From positions 124,001 through 188,000 of the forward strand of contig NZ_BARE01000012.1 of NCBI RefSeq assembly GCF_000367345.1: a DNA stretch of 64,000 bases. The letters run 5' to 3'. A model generated the notes under the pieces. The model had not been told where the DNA came from and did not search any database. It saw only the letters and a list, made by a program, of their open reading frames with translations. This stretch comes from Sphingobium xenophagum NBRC 107872. Its GTDB lineage: Bacteria; Pseudomonadota; Alphaproteobacteria; Sphingomonadales; Sphingomonadaceae. Position numbers and translations under genes: made by a program. Shown here piece after piece: positions 17,055-24,724 of this stretch (within the stretch, counting starts at the first letter, position 1; every line of letters starts with the position of its first letter).

Positions 17055-17429
17055 TCAAAAGCCGCTTGTGTCGAAATAGTCGCGCCAGGCGACGATATGG
17101 GGGCCGTCCATTTCCAGCGCGCCCATCAGCCGCAGCGAGAGCATTTCCTGCCCGTCCGGCCCGTAGAAAATATCGCTGCGCTCGGTCAGGACGACATGGC
17201 CCGCGGCCGCTGCATGATGGATTACGACCTCGCAGCGTTCGAAAGGAATCCGGCCCAGAAAGCCCTCGACGAACTGCTTCGCCTCATCGAACCCGACAGT
17301 CGTCGCCACGCCGACATTTTCCCAACGCGTATCCGCCGTAAACCGGCGCTCCATGGCGGACAGCATGTCGTCGCGCGAGCCGCCGCTTTCCCGAAAAAAC
17401 GCCAATGCTTCGTCCAGTGGACCGGGCAT
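17055..17429 (-). CDS. Limonene-1,2-epoxide hydrolase family protein
   Basis: The 124-residue NTF2-fold protein closely follows limonene-1,2-epoxide hydrolase. It has TRWENVG (where the enzyme has a Tyr and Asn in YxN), HVVLTERSD with Arg84 and Asp86, and the terminal VAWRDYFD with Asp117, giving the Asp-Arg-Asp catalytic arrangement. The Tyr position is Trp36 here, so water positioning may differ. The start at 17429 has AGGGGGG; the N-terminal extension to 17552 is not supported. It is the first gene of the operon running to the luciferase-like enzyme (12 bp gap). One-step hydrolysis of a small cyclic epoxide to a diol is the predicted reaction. Confidence 0.8.
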   Translation of the reverse strand: MPGPLDEALAFFRESGGSRDDMLSAMERRFTADTRWENVGVATTVGFDEAKQFVEGFLGRIPFERCEVVIHHAAAAGHVVLTERSDIFYGPDGQEMLSLRLMGALEMDGPHIVAWRDYFDTSGF

Positions 17430-17649
17430 GTCACCCCCCTGCTTCTCTGTTGCGCGGGCATCATGGCGCGGGGCGGTCCCCTTCTGCCCTGCCGAAAGAT
17501 AGCCATTGGATTTTGATGGAGGGATCGGCACGCCATCGGGCGGAAAGGTCATTCTGAGAATAGTATGTCCTCCCCATAACAGTGAATCGAGCGGCCAAAT
17601 ATCGGGCGTCGCCTATACTTCGCGGCAAAGCTGAGAGGAGTTTTCATTG
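17430..17649. promoter_or_regulatory. Divergent promoter region between two catabolic operons
   Basis: This 220-bp gap separates the epoxide hydrolase operon (minus) from the LuxE-LuxC-AKR operon (plus). A TATACT at 17614-17619 is a plausible -10 for the plus operon, followed by GAGAGGAG as ribosome site. No matching -35 or clear palindrome was seen, and no regulator lies next to it. Confidence 0.35.
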
Positions 17650-19026
17650 ATGAGCGCCGTCGACGAACTGATAGCCCTTGCCCGATCACCGGATCCGTTC
17701 CGGAATGCCCCGGACAATCTGGCCGAACTGCAACTGGAAGCGGCGCGGGAGCGCTTCGCGGAGCGCCGCCAGCAGATCAGGGTGCTCGACAAGCGGGCGA
17801 AGGAAGCTGGCGTCGACAGCATCGACAGCCTGGCCGACCTCGTCCCGCTCCTGTTCGCCCACACCAACTATAAGAGCTATCCCGAAGCGTTCGTCGACAA
17901 CGGCCAGTGGAAGCATATGAACATATGGCTCGGTACGCTGAGCAGCCATGCCACCGACAATATCGACGTTGCGGACGTGCGCGACATCGACGAATGGCTG
18001 GATCGCGCCAGGGCAGCGGGCCACCATGTCTTCGCGTCGAGTGGGACGTCGGGCAAATCCTCCTTCCTCAACCAGTCGACGCAGGACCGCGACCTGTCGC
18101 TCGCCGCTTGTCTGGCGGCGGCCGACCTGTCGACGCCGGCCTATGTCCCCGATCATAGCCGTTCGGTCTTCACCATGATGCCGCCGCGCGGCACCCACAA
18201 GATGATCGACTTCTGCAACGTCCATTTCCCGCGCTGGGCGGCGCCGGGCGAATTTCATCGCCTGAGCGACTATCCGATGCGCGCCTTCGACGCCATGCGT
18301 CCCGCGCAGCTGCGCCGCCTGCTCGCGGCCGGCAGGGTCGGTCCCGGCGAGGTCGCCGCCTACGAGGCGGAGGTCGAAGCCCGCCAGCAGGCGCGGGCAG
18401 GCGAGTTCGACGCATGGATGGACCTGCTTGTCAGCCGCCGGGATCGCCCGCTCTATATCGGCGTCATGTATGGCGTCGCCTGGCAGATCGTGCACGCCCT
18501 GCGCGCGCGCGGGATTAAGGATGGCGATTTCCACCCCGACACGCTGATGAGCTTTGGCGGCGGCACCAAGGGGGCAGCGGTCCCAGCCGACTATAAGCAA
18601 CAGATTATGGGATTTTTCGGCGTCACGCCGGACCGCATAACCAGTTCCTATGCGATGGTCGAAATGAGCGGCTTCTGCGCCAAGATCCAGCCGACCGAAT
18701 CCTATGCGGTGCCGCCCTGGATCATTCCCCTCATCCTCGACAAGCCGGGCGAAACGCTGCTGGGCACGACCAAGGATGCGGGCCGGGTCGAAGGCCGCAT
18801 GGCGTTCTTCGACATATTGGCGGACGGCCGGTGGGGCGGCATCATCTCCGGCGACAAGGTGCAGGTGGAATTCGGGTCCGGCCTGGAAGGCGTGAAGACG
18901 CCGGTCGTCCATGCCATCGCCCGCTACGCCGATCTGGAAGAGGGGGAGGACAAGCTCAGCTGCGCTGGATCGATCGATTCCTATGTGCGCGGATCGATCA
19001 CCGCACCGCAGCCGGTCGCGGCCTGA
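17650..19026 (+). CDS. LuxE-like acyl-activating enzyme (acyl-protein synthetase family)
   Basis: This 458-residue member of the adenylate-forming superfamily is similar to LuxE, which activates fatty acid as acyl-AMP, holds it on a Cys and passes it to LuxC. The P-loop-like SSGTSGKSS lies at residues 130-138; later motifs are MSFGGGTKG, SSYAMVEMSG and ISGDKV. A Cys about 20 residues from the C terminus (KLSCAGS) lies where LuxE has its acylated Cys. It is longer than classical LuxE (about 370 residues). ATG 17650 is preferred to TTG 17647, with AGGAG upstream. It is the first gene of an operon with a LuxC-like reductase and an aldo/keto reductase. A coenzyme-A ligase role is possible. Confidence 0.8.
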   Translation: MSAVDELIALARSPDPFRNAPDNLAELQLEAARERFAERRQQIRVLDKRAKEAGVDSIDSLADLVPLLFAHTNYKSYPEAFVDNGQWKHMNIWLGTLSSHATDNIDVADVRDIDEWLDRARAAGHHVFASSGTSGKSSFLNQSTQDRDLSLAACLAAADLSTPAYVPDHSRSVFTMMPPRGTHKMIDFCNVHFPRWAAPGEFHRLSDYPMRAFDAMRPAQLRRLLAAGRVGPGEVAAYEAEVEARQQARAGEFDAWMDLLVSRRDRPLYIGVMYGVAWQIVHALRARGIKDGDFHPDTLMSFGGGTKGAAVPADYKQQIMGFFGVTPDRITSSYAMVEMSGFCAKIQPTESYAVPPWIIPLILDKPGETLLGTTKDAGRVEGRMAFFDILADGRWGGIISGDKVQVEFGSGLEGVKTPVVHAIARYADLEEGEDKLSCAGSIDSYVRGSITAPQPVAA

Positions 19027-19042
19027 ACGACAGGAGGCAGAC

Positions 19043-20455
19043 ATGCTGCATGAAATCATCGCCGACAATGATCGGCTGCTCGTTCCCCATGTGATCAAGG
19101 GCGCGGTTCAACTCGACGCCGCCGTGGAGCACCGGTCGCGGGCCAGCGGCTCGACGGTCATGACCCCGTCGATCGATCTGGACTCGCTGATCTGGCCGCG
19201 AAGTCAGCCCGGTCCCGCCTTCGACACGCCGCTTGCGGAGATCGTGGATTTCCTCGTCGAGGTCGGCAAGGCGCTCGTTTTCGACCGGAATATCCATCTT
19301 CAGGAGGCCGCCGCCTATAATCTGCGCTGTAACAGCCTGGGAGCGCGCATCCTTGAGAATTGCTACCGCGACATCGCCTGGTTCTTCGCCCGCGACGCGG
19401 TCGAGGCGGAGGCTGAACAGTCGCTGGGATCGCTTAACCTGCTGGATGGATGGGGGCGACGCGACATTCAGGGCACGGCCTTCGACATCCGCGCCTTCCC
19501 GCCGCGCATGGTGCATGTTCTGGCCGGCAACGCCCCGATCGTGCCGCCGGTCACGATCGTCCGAGGGGCGATCAGCAAGGGCGTCCACCTGCTGAAAATG
19601 CCGTCCAACGACATGTTCACCGCGACCGCCCTTTTGCGGACTATGGCCGATGTCGGCCCCAACCATCCGGTGACGCGGTCCTTTTCCGCCGCTTACTGGC
19701 GCGGCGGGGATGCCAGCATCGAAAATCACATCCTGCGCTCGCAATATTTCGACAAGCTCGCCGTCTGGGGCGGCGAGGCGGCGGTGCGCCATGCCATGCA
19801 ATATGCCGCGCCGGGCTTCGAGATCATGTCCTTCGATCCGAAGGTGTCCATCTCGCTGATCGGTCGCGAAGCCTTTGACGGCATCCCCCTCGCGACCGTC
19901 GCCGAAAGAAGCGCGGCCGACATCATCGCCTTCAACCAGGATGCGTGCAGTTGCGCTCGCTTCCAGTTCATCGAGGGATCGGACGATCAGGTCGACCGCT
20001 ATTGCGAAGCGCTGGTGGAGGCGATGGGCCAGGACATCCGCTATGGCGCGGGACCCGACGGCCCGCTGCCCCCCGCCATGCTGATCGAGGAAGTGAACAT
20101 GCTGGGCAATCTGGAGCCCATCTATCGCCTGTTCGGGCGGCCCGACGGCCGGGGCATGGTTATCCGCTCCAGCGAACCGGTGTCTTTCAATCCGGGCGGC
20201 AAGCTCGTCAATGTCGTCACCGTCGATCGGCTTGCGGACGCGATCCAGCATGTCACCGTCGCGACCCAGTCGGTCGGCGTCTATCCCCCCTCCCGCATCG
20301 CCGAGGTGCGCGACGGGCTTGCCTCGGCGGGCGCCCAGCGCATCGTCGGCCTCGGCAACATCAACACCGGAAAATTCGGCGGCCTGCCGCACGATGGGGG
20401 ATGGCCCGTGCACAAGATGATGCACTGGGTCGTCACGGAAGCAGCGAAAGATTGA
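19043..20455 (+). CDS. LuxC-like acyl reductase (fatty-acid reductase family)
   Basis: This 470-residue protein resembles LuxC, which reduces an enzyme-bound acyl thioester to an aldehyde with NADPH. The Rossmann-type motif VHVLAGNAPIV (residues 157-167) and LLKMPSND are typical, and NQDACSCARF carries the predicted nucleophile Cys302. Length agrees with LuxC (about 480). The start at 19043 has the consensus ribosome site CAGGAGG, 16 bp after the LuxE-like stop. With LuxE upstream and an aldo/keto reductase downstream the operon could convert a pathway acid to aldehyde and then alcohol, or run in reverse. It is paralogous to 23259-24716. Confidence 0.87.
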   Translation: MLHEIIADNDRLLVPHVIKGAVQLDAAVEHRSRASGSTVMTPSIDLDSLIWPRSQPGPAFDTPLAEIVDFLVEVGKALVFDRNIHLQEAAAYNLRCNSLGARILENCYRDIAWFFARDAVEAEAEQSLGSLNLLDGWGRRDIQGTAFDIRAFPPRMVHVLAGNAPIVPPVTIVRGAISKGVHLLKMPSNDMFTATALLRTMADVGPNHPVTRSFSAAYWRGGDASIENHILRSQYFDKLAVWGGEAAVRHAMQYAAPGFEIMSFDPKVSISLIGREAFDGIPLATVAERSAADIIAFNQDACSCARFQFIEGSDDQVDRYCEALVEAMGQDIRYGAGPDGPLPPAMLIEEVNMLGNLEPIYRLFGRPDGRGMVIRSSEPVSFNPGGKLVNVVTVDRLADAIQHVTVATQSVGVYPPSRIAEVRDGLASAGAQRIVGLGNINTGKFGGLPHDGGWPVHKMMHWVVTEAAKD

Positions 20456-20463
20456 ACCAGATC

Positions 20464-21531
20464 ATGACACAGACGACTCTTCAGGCGCTGTCGCTCGACA
20501 GCTATCGCCTGCTCGGCCGCTCGGGCCTGCGCGTTTCTCCGCTGACGCTCGGAACCATGACCTTTGGCGAAGAATGGGGCGCCGACGAGCAGGAATCCCG
20601 CCTTATCTTCGACAGCTATGTCGACCAGGGCGGCAACTTCATCGACACGGCTGGCTATTATGCCGACGGCGCATCGGAGATATTGACGGGCAAGTTCGCG
20701 GAGGCGAAGCGCGAACGGCTGGTTCTTTCCACCAAATATTCGCTGACCCGCTCAGTCGGCGATCCCAATGCCGCTGGCAACAGCCGCCGAAACATGGTGC
20801 AGACGGTGGAAACGAGCCTCAAGCGGCTGAAGACGGATCGGATCGACCTGTTCTTCCTGCATGTCTGGGACGATATGACGCCTGCGGACGAGATTTTGCG
20901 CGCGTTCGACGACTTGGTGCGGCAGGGCAAAATCCTCTATCTTGGCCTGTCGGACACTCCCGCCTGGCAGATGGCCCGGTTGCAGACCCTGGCGGAATTG
21001 CGTGGCTGGAGCCAGCTGGTGGCCTTGCAGTCCGAATATAATCTGGTTGAGCGCACGGCCGAGCGCGACCTTATCCCCGCCGCCAAGGCGCTGGGTATCG
21101 GCGTCATGCCCTGGTCACCGCTGGCGAGCGGCATGTTGTCGGGCAAATATGCGACGGGTGGCAGCGCCCATGCCGGCGAGGCTGGCGGCCGTGGCTCCCT
21201 GCTCGAAGCGGCAGGCCGCCTCGATGCGCGCGTGGTGGCCATTGCGGACGCGGTGAAGGCCGTCGCCGACGAGATGGGCGTCACCTCGGCGCAAGTGGCG
21301 ATCGCCTGGACCCTTGCCAATCCGGCAGTCGTCTCTCCGCTGCTGGGCGCGCGGACGATGCGGCAATATGAAGACAATGTCGCCGCGCTTGGCGTCAGGC
21401 TGGAGCCCGCGCAGCTGGAACGGCTGGACGCGGTAAGTCGCACGCCGCTCGGCTTTCCGCATGATTTCCTCGCCTCACCCTTCATCCGCCATGGGCTGAC
21501 GGGCGGCACAAACATCCGGCCGCGCGCTTGA
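20464..21531 (+). CDS. Aldo/keto reductase
   Basis: The 355-residue NADPH-dependent aldo/keto reductase has the full catalytic tetrad: Asp61 and Tyr66 in FIDTAGYYADG, Lys91 in STKYSL, and His133 in FFLHVWDD. The C-terminal LLGARTMRQYEDN motif binds the cofactor phosphate. It starts 8 bp after the LuxC-like gene, so the product aldehyde of that enzyme is the obvious substrate (inference). It stops exactly where the convergent amidohydrolase gene stops, with no intervening base. A longer in-frame extension upstream overlaps LuxC and is not coding. Confidence 0.92.
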   Translation: MTQTTLQALSLDSYRLLGRSGLRVSPLTLGTMTFGEEWGADEQESRLIFDSYVDQGGNFIDTAGYYADGASEILTGKFAEAKRERLVLSTKYSLTRSVGDPNAAGNSRRNMVQTVETSLKRLKTDRIDLFFLHVWDDMTPADEILRAFDDLVRQGKILYLGLSDTPAWQMARLQTLAELRGWSQLVALQSEYNLVERTAERDLIPAAKALGIGVMPWSPLASGMLSGKYATGGSAHAGEAGGRGSLLEAAGRLDARVVAIADAVKAVADEMGVTSAQVAIAWTLANPAVVSPLLGARTMRQYEDNVAALGVRLEPAQLERLDAVSRTPLGFPHDFLASPFIRHGLTGGTNIRPRA

Positions 21532-23244
21532 TCAGGCGGCGCGGATGAGCCTTCCGGGACGCGCGCCGGTATCGGCGCCGTCCCGCCGGGTGATGACCCC
21601 GCTGACCATCGTGGCGCGATAACCGGTGGCCTGCTGCGCCAGACGGCGCCCGCCGCCGGGCAGATCATGCACGACATGGGGGGCATGCAAGTGCAGCGCG
21701 CCATGATCGATCAGGTTGATGTCGGCCTTCAATCCCGGCTTCAGCCGCCCCCGGTCCCGCAATCCCAGGAAGTCGGCATTGTCCGCGCTCAGCGCCTTGA
21801 CCGCCGCCGGGATCGTTAGTTGCTCGCCAGCCCGATCGCGGGTCCAATAGGCCAGCATCGTGGTCGGATAGCTGGCATCGCAGATGATGCCATAATGCGC
21901 GCCGCCGTCGCCCAGTCCCACGATGCTGTAGGGATCGCGCATCATGGCCAGGGCAGGGTTGAGCGACCTTTCCGCATAGTTGGAAAAGGGCATCAGGATC
22001 AGCGCATGGCCATCCTGCTCCAGCATCAGATCATAGACCAGTTCGACCGGGCTGACGCCGCGCTGTCCGGCCAGCGCGGCGATGCTCTGGTCGGGTGACG
22101 GCTCATAATCGGGCTCGGCTCCCAGCGGATAGATATTGTCCCATGTCCGCAGCAAGCGATGCAGCGGCGTCGGCGTCTCGTCGGGCTCCTCCGCGATCAG
22201 CCGGGCGCGGAAGGCGGGATCGCGCATGATGGCGACCTTTTCCGCCAGCGGCCGGTCGGCGATCGCACGATAGCTTGCACAATGGCTGAACGCGTTGGCC
22301 GACGTCGACAACCCGCACATCGCGCCCATCGGCCGGGGGAAAACCTGCGCCAGCACTGGCGCCGCGCCGCTGCGATTATGTTCGGCCAGCGCATCCATGG
22401 TGCGCCGCCAGCCCTGCGGATCGGTCGACCATTGGGCGAGCGAATAGGTCAGCGGACGCCCCGACGTGCTGGTCATGCGCTTCATGAGGTCGAGATCGCT
22501 GGCCCAGTCGGCGGTATCGAGATTGGGGATCATCTGCAGCACGCCGCGCCCCGCATCCCCGACCGATCGGGCGATCGCCACCAGTTCGTCGCTGTCCGCT
22601 TGAAAGGACGGGATGAACGCCCCGTCACCGCGCCGGTGCACCAGCGAACGGGATGTGGCAAAGCCAAGCGCCCCGGCCGCCATCCCCTCCGCCACCAGTT
22701 GCGCCATCCGCGCCACATCCGCCGCCGTCGCCGGCTCGCGATCCAGCCCGCGCTGGCCCATCGCATAGACCCGCAGGGGGGAATGGGGAATATAGGCGCC
22801 GACGTCGGCGTCCCATGCGCGCGCTTCCAGGGATTTCAGATAGTCTGGGAAGCTCTCCCAGTTCCAGGGCAGACCCTTGGCCATCACCGCTTCGGGAATG
22901 TCCTCCACCCCCTCCATGACGTTGACCAGCGCCTCGCGGTCCTCCGGCCGGCACGGCGCGAAGCCGACACCGCAATTGCCAATAACGACGGTAGTGACAC
23001 CATGGTCGGTGGACGGCACCAAACTATCCGTCCATGTGACCTGCCCGTCATAATGGGTATGAACATCGACGAAGCCGGGCGTGACGAGGAGGTCGCGGGC
23101 GTCGATCTCCTCTCGCCCCCGCCCGACGTCAACACCGATTCTCGCGATACGTCCATCAACGATGGCGATGTCCGCCTCGAACGGATCGCCGCCCTGCCCG
23201 TCGACGATCGTGCCGCCCCGGATCACCAGATCAGCTTTCACCAT
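21532..23244 (-). CDS. Amidohydrolase, N-acyl-D-amino-acid deacylase family
   Basis: This 570-residue metal-dependent hydrolase has the beta-sandwich segment DLVIRGGTIVDGQGG, the metal motif VDVHTHYDGQ (His62, His64), and the GNCGVG loop with Cys91, a feature of D-aminoacylases. The end ADINLIDHGALHLHAPHVVHDLPGGG is the usual substrate-loop region. The start at 23244 has GAGGAG upstream; a 23-residue extension is not supported. It is the third gene of a LuxE-LuxC-X operon, mirroring the aldo/keto reductase in the opposite operon. An amide- or lactam-containing intermediate is implied, or an acyl-amino-acid conjugate, but the substrate is unknown. Confidence 0.85.
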   Translation of the reverse strand: MVKADLVIRGGTIVDGQGGDPFEADIAIVDGRIARIGVDVGRGREEIDARDLLVTPGFVDVHTHYDGQVTWTDSLVPSTDHGVTTVVIGNCGVGFAPCRPEDREALVNVMEGVEDIPEAVMAKGLPWNWESFPDYLKSLEARAWDADVGAYIPHSPLRVYAMGQRGLDREPATAADVARMAQLVAEGMAAGALGFATSRSLVHRRGDGAFIPSFQADSDELVAIARSVGDAGRGVLQMIPNLDTADWASDLDLMKRMTSTSGRPLTYSLAQWSTDPQGWRRTMDALAEHNRSGAAPVLAQVFPRPMGAMCGLSTSANAFSHCASYRAIADRPLAEKVAIMRDPAFRARLIAEEPDETPTPLHRLLRTWDNIYPLGAEPDYEPSPDQSIAALAGQRGVSPVELVYDLMLEQDGHALILMPFSNYAERSLNPALAMMRDPYSIVGLGDGGAHYGIICDASYPTTMLAYWTRDRAGEQLTIPAAVKALSADNADFLGLRDRGRLKPGLKADINLIDHGALHLHAPHVVHDLPGGGRRLAQQATGYRATMVSGVITRRDGADTGARPGRLIRAA

Positions 23245-23258
23245 GTCCGTCGCTCCTC

Positions 23259-24716
23259 TCAGCCTGCCAGCGCAGCCAGCATCTCGCCCGATGCCTGTTC
23301 TTCCGTGACCCACTTCACCATGCGGCGGACCGGCTCGATCGCGTCCTGCCTTTCCATATTATGCTGCATCGTCGCAGCCCCGCCCAGCGATACGATCCGC
23401 TGCGCGCCCTGAAAGGCGAGGCGGTCGCGCAGCTCGTCCTTGAGGCTTTCGGGAAAGATGCCGATCGTCTGGGTATAGGCGTTGACAGCGCTGACGGCCG
23501 TTTCCCGGCTGTCGATAGGCACGATATTGCCCACCCGGCATGCGAGCGTGCGGGAAAAATCGACCGGATATTCTTCCTGGCTCACGATCACCGCGCCTTC
23601 GTTGGTGCGGCCCCCGAAGATGCGATAATCCTCGTCGTTGAGGCGGATGCCGTCGATCTCGGCCTTGAGCGCGCCGTCGAACGCCTTGTGCGGCGTGCTC
23701 AGATGATCGGGCAGGCGCTGGAGCGCGTCGAAGGTCATCTGCCCCAGCCGATTGGCACACTCCAGCCCGGCTTCGTCCGTGCCGCATTCGACATAGATGA
23801 CGCGTGCGGACACGCAGCCTTCCTGATTTTGCGCGCCGATATCGAGCGCCAGACGGCGCGCCACCTGCTCTAGCGTCTCCTCATCGGCGAAGGCTTCGCG
23901 ACCGATGATCGTCCCCGACAGCTTGGGGTCCTGGGTGATGAGGTCGATGCCCGGTTGCAGATAGCGCGTGATATGCTTGACCGAATCGAACCCGCCCCAG
24001 GCAACGATCTTCTCAACGCCGCGCGGATCGTAGATTGCCGACTCCACCTGATCGTCGCCGCCTTTCCAATAGGCGACGGAGACATGTTTCGACAGCGGAT
24101 GGTCGGGGTCCATCTCGACCATGGTGCGCACCAGTGCAGCGGCCGTCAGCGGATCGTTGGATGGCAGCTTGATGATCGCATCGGACCGGGTCAGTGCATT
24201 GCGGATCACCGTCAGGATCGACACGATCGGTGCATTGCCGGCGATGACATGCACGGTCCGCGCACCGAAGGCGCGCGTGCGGGCGGTGAGGCCGGAAAAT
24301 CTGCCAGCCCCCTGATCCACCCAGCCTTCCAGATATTCGACGCCGCAGGAGCGTTCCATCATCCGCCGCATTTCGGTCCGATCGAAAGCCGCGCCGATAT
24401 GCTGGAAATGGACGCGCAATATGCTCTCCGACAGACCGGAGGTCAGGCAGGACAGGCGAAACGCCTCCTGCAAATGCCGGTTCTGACCGAAATCGAGCCG
24501 CTGTCCCAAAGCAACGAGGAAATCGAGTATCTCCTCAAAGCTCAGTGCATAGAGATCGGCCATGGCCGAAGGCGTGCGCAAGGGCAGGTGCGCGACATGC
24601 CTGGCGATGTCCGGCGCCGAAAAGCTGACACCGCCCCGGCGGCCGCCATAATCGATGTCGGCATCATCGATAATCTGGCCCCGGATGATCAGGGGCACGC
24701 GGAATGGATCAGTCAT
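23259..24716 (-). CDS. LuxC-like acyl reductase (fatty-acid reductase family)
   Basis: This 485-residue LuxC-family reductase has VHVIAGNAPIV (residues 155-165), IIKLPSND, and NQEGCVSARV with the predicted nucleophile Cys301. It differs from the other copy in the loop after that Cys and in the N-terminal segment, so substrate range probably differs. The start at 24716 is 8 bp after the LuxE-like stop; the open frame to 25061 overlaps that gene and is not coding. A conventional ribosome site is weak, suggesting translation coupled to LuxE. It precedes the amidohydrolase by 14 bp. Confidence 0.87.
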   Translation of the reverse strand: MTDPFRVPLIIRGQIIDDADIDYGGRRGGVSFSAPDIARHVAHLPLRTPSAMADLYALSFEEILDFLVALGQRLDFGQNRHLQEAFRLSCLTSGLSESILRVHFQHIGAAFDRTEMRRMMERSCGVEYLEGWVDQGAGRFSGLTARTRAFGARTVHVIAGNAPIVSILTVIRNALTRSDAIIKLPSNDPLTAAALVRTMVEMDPDHPLSKHVSVAYWKGGDDQVESAIYDPRGVEKIVAWGGFDSVKHITRYLQPGIDLITQDPKLSGTIIGREAFADEETLEQVARRLALDIGAQNQEGCVSARVIYVECGTDEAGLECANRLGQMTFDALQRLPDHLSTPHKAFDGALKAEIDGIRLNDEDYRIFGGRTNEGAVIVSQEEYPVDFSRTLACRVGNIVPIDSRETAVSAVNAYTQTIGIFPESLKDELRDRLAFQGAQRIVSLGGAATMQHNMERQDAIEPVRRMVKWVTEEQASGEMLAALAG

Positions 24717-24724
24717 GGCTCTAC

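Noticed and set aside
17686..20425. Long minus-strand ORFs (470 and 475 codons) opposite the LuxE1 and LuxC1 genes
   Set aside because: They are antisense to strongly supported genes, have no family motifs and arise from GC-rich codon bias.
22159..23412. Plus-strand ORF of 417 codons opposite the amidohydrolase
   Set aside because: It is an Arg/His-rich shadow of a gene with clear metal-binding motifs.
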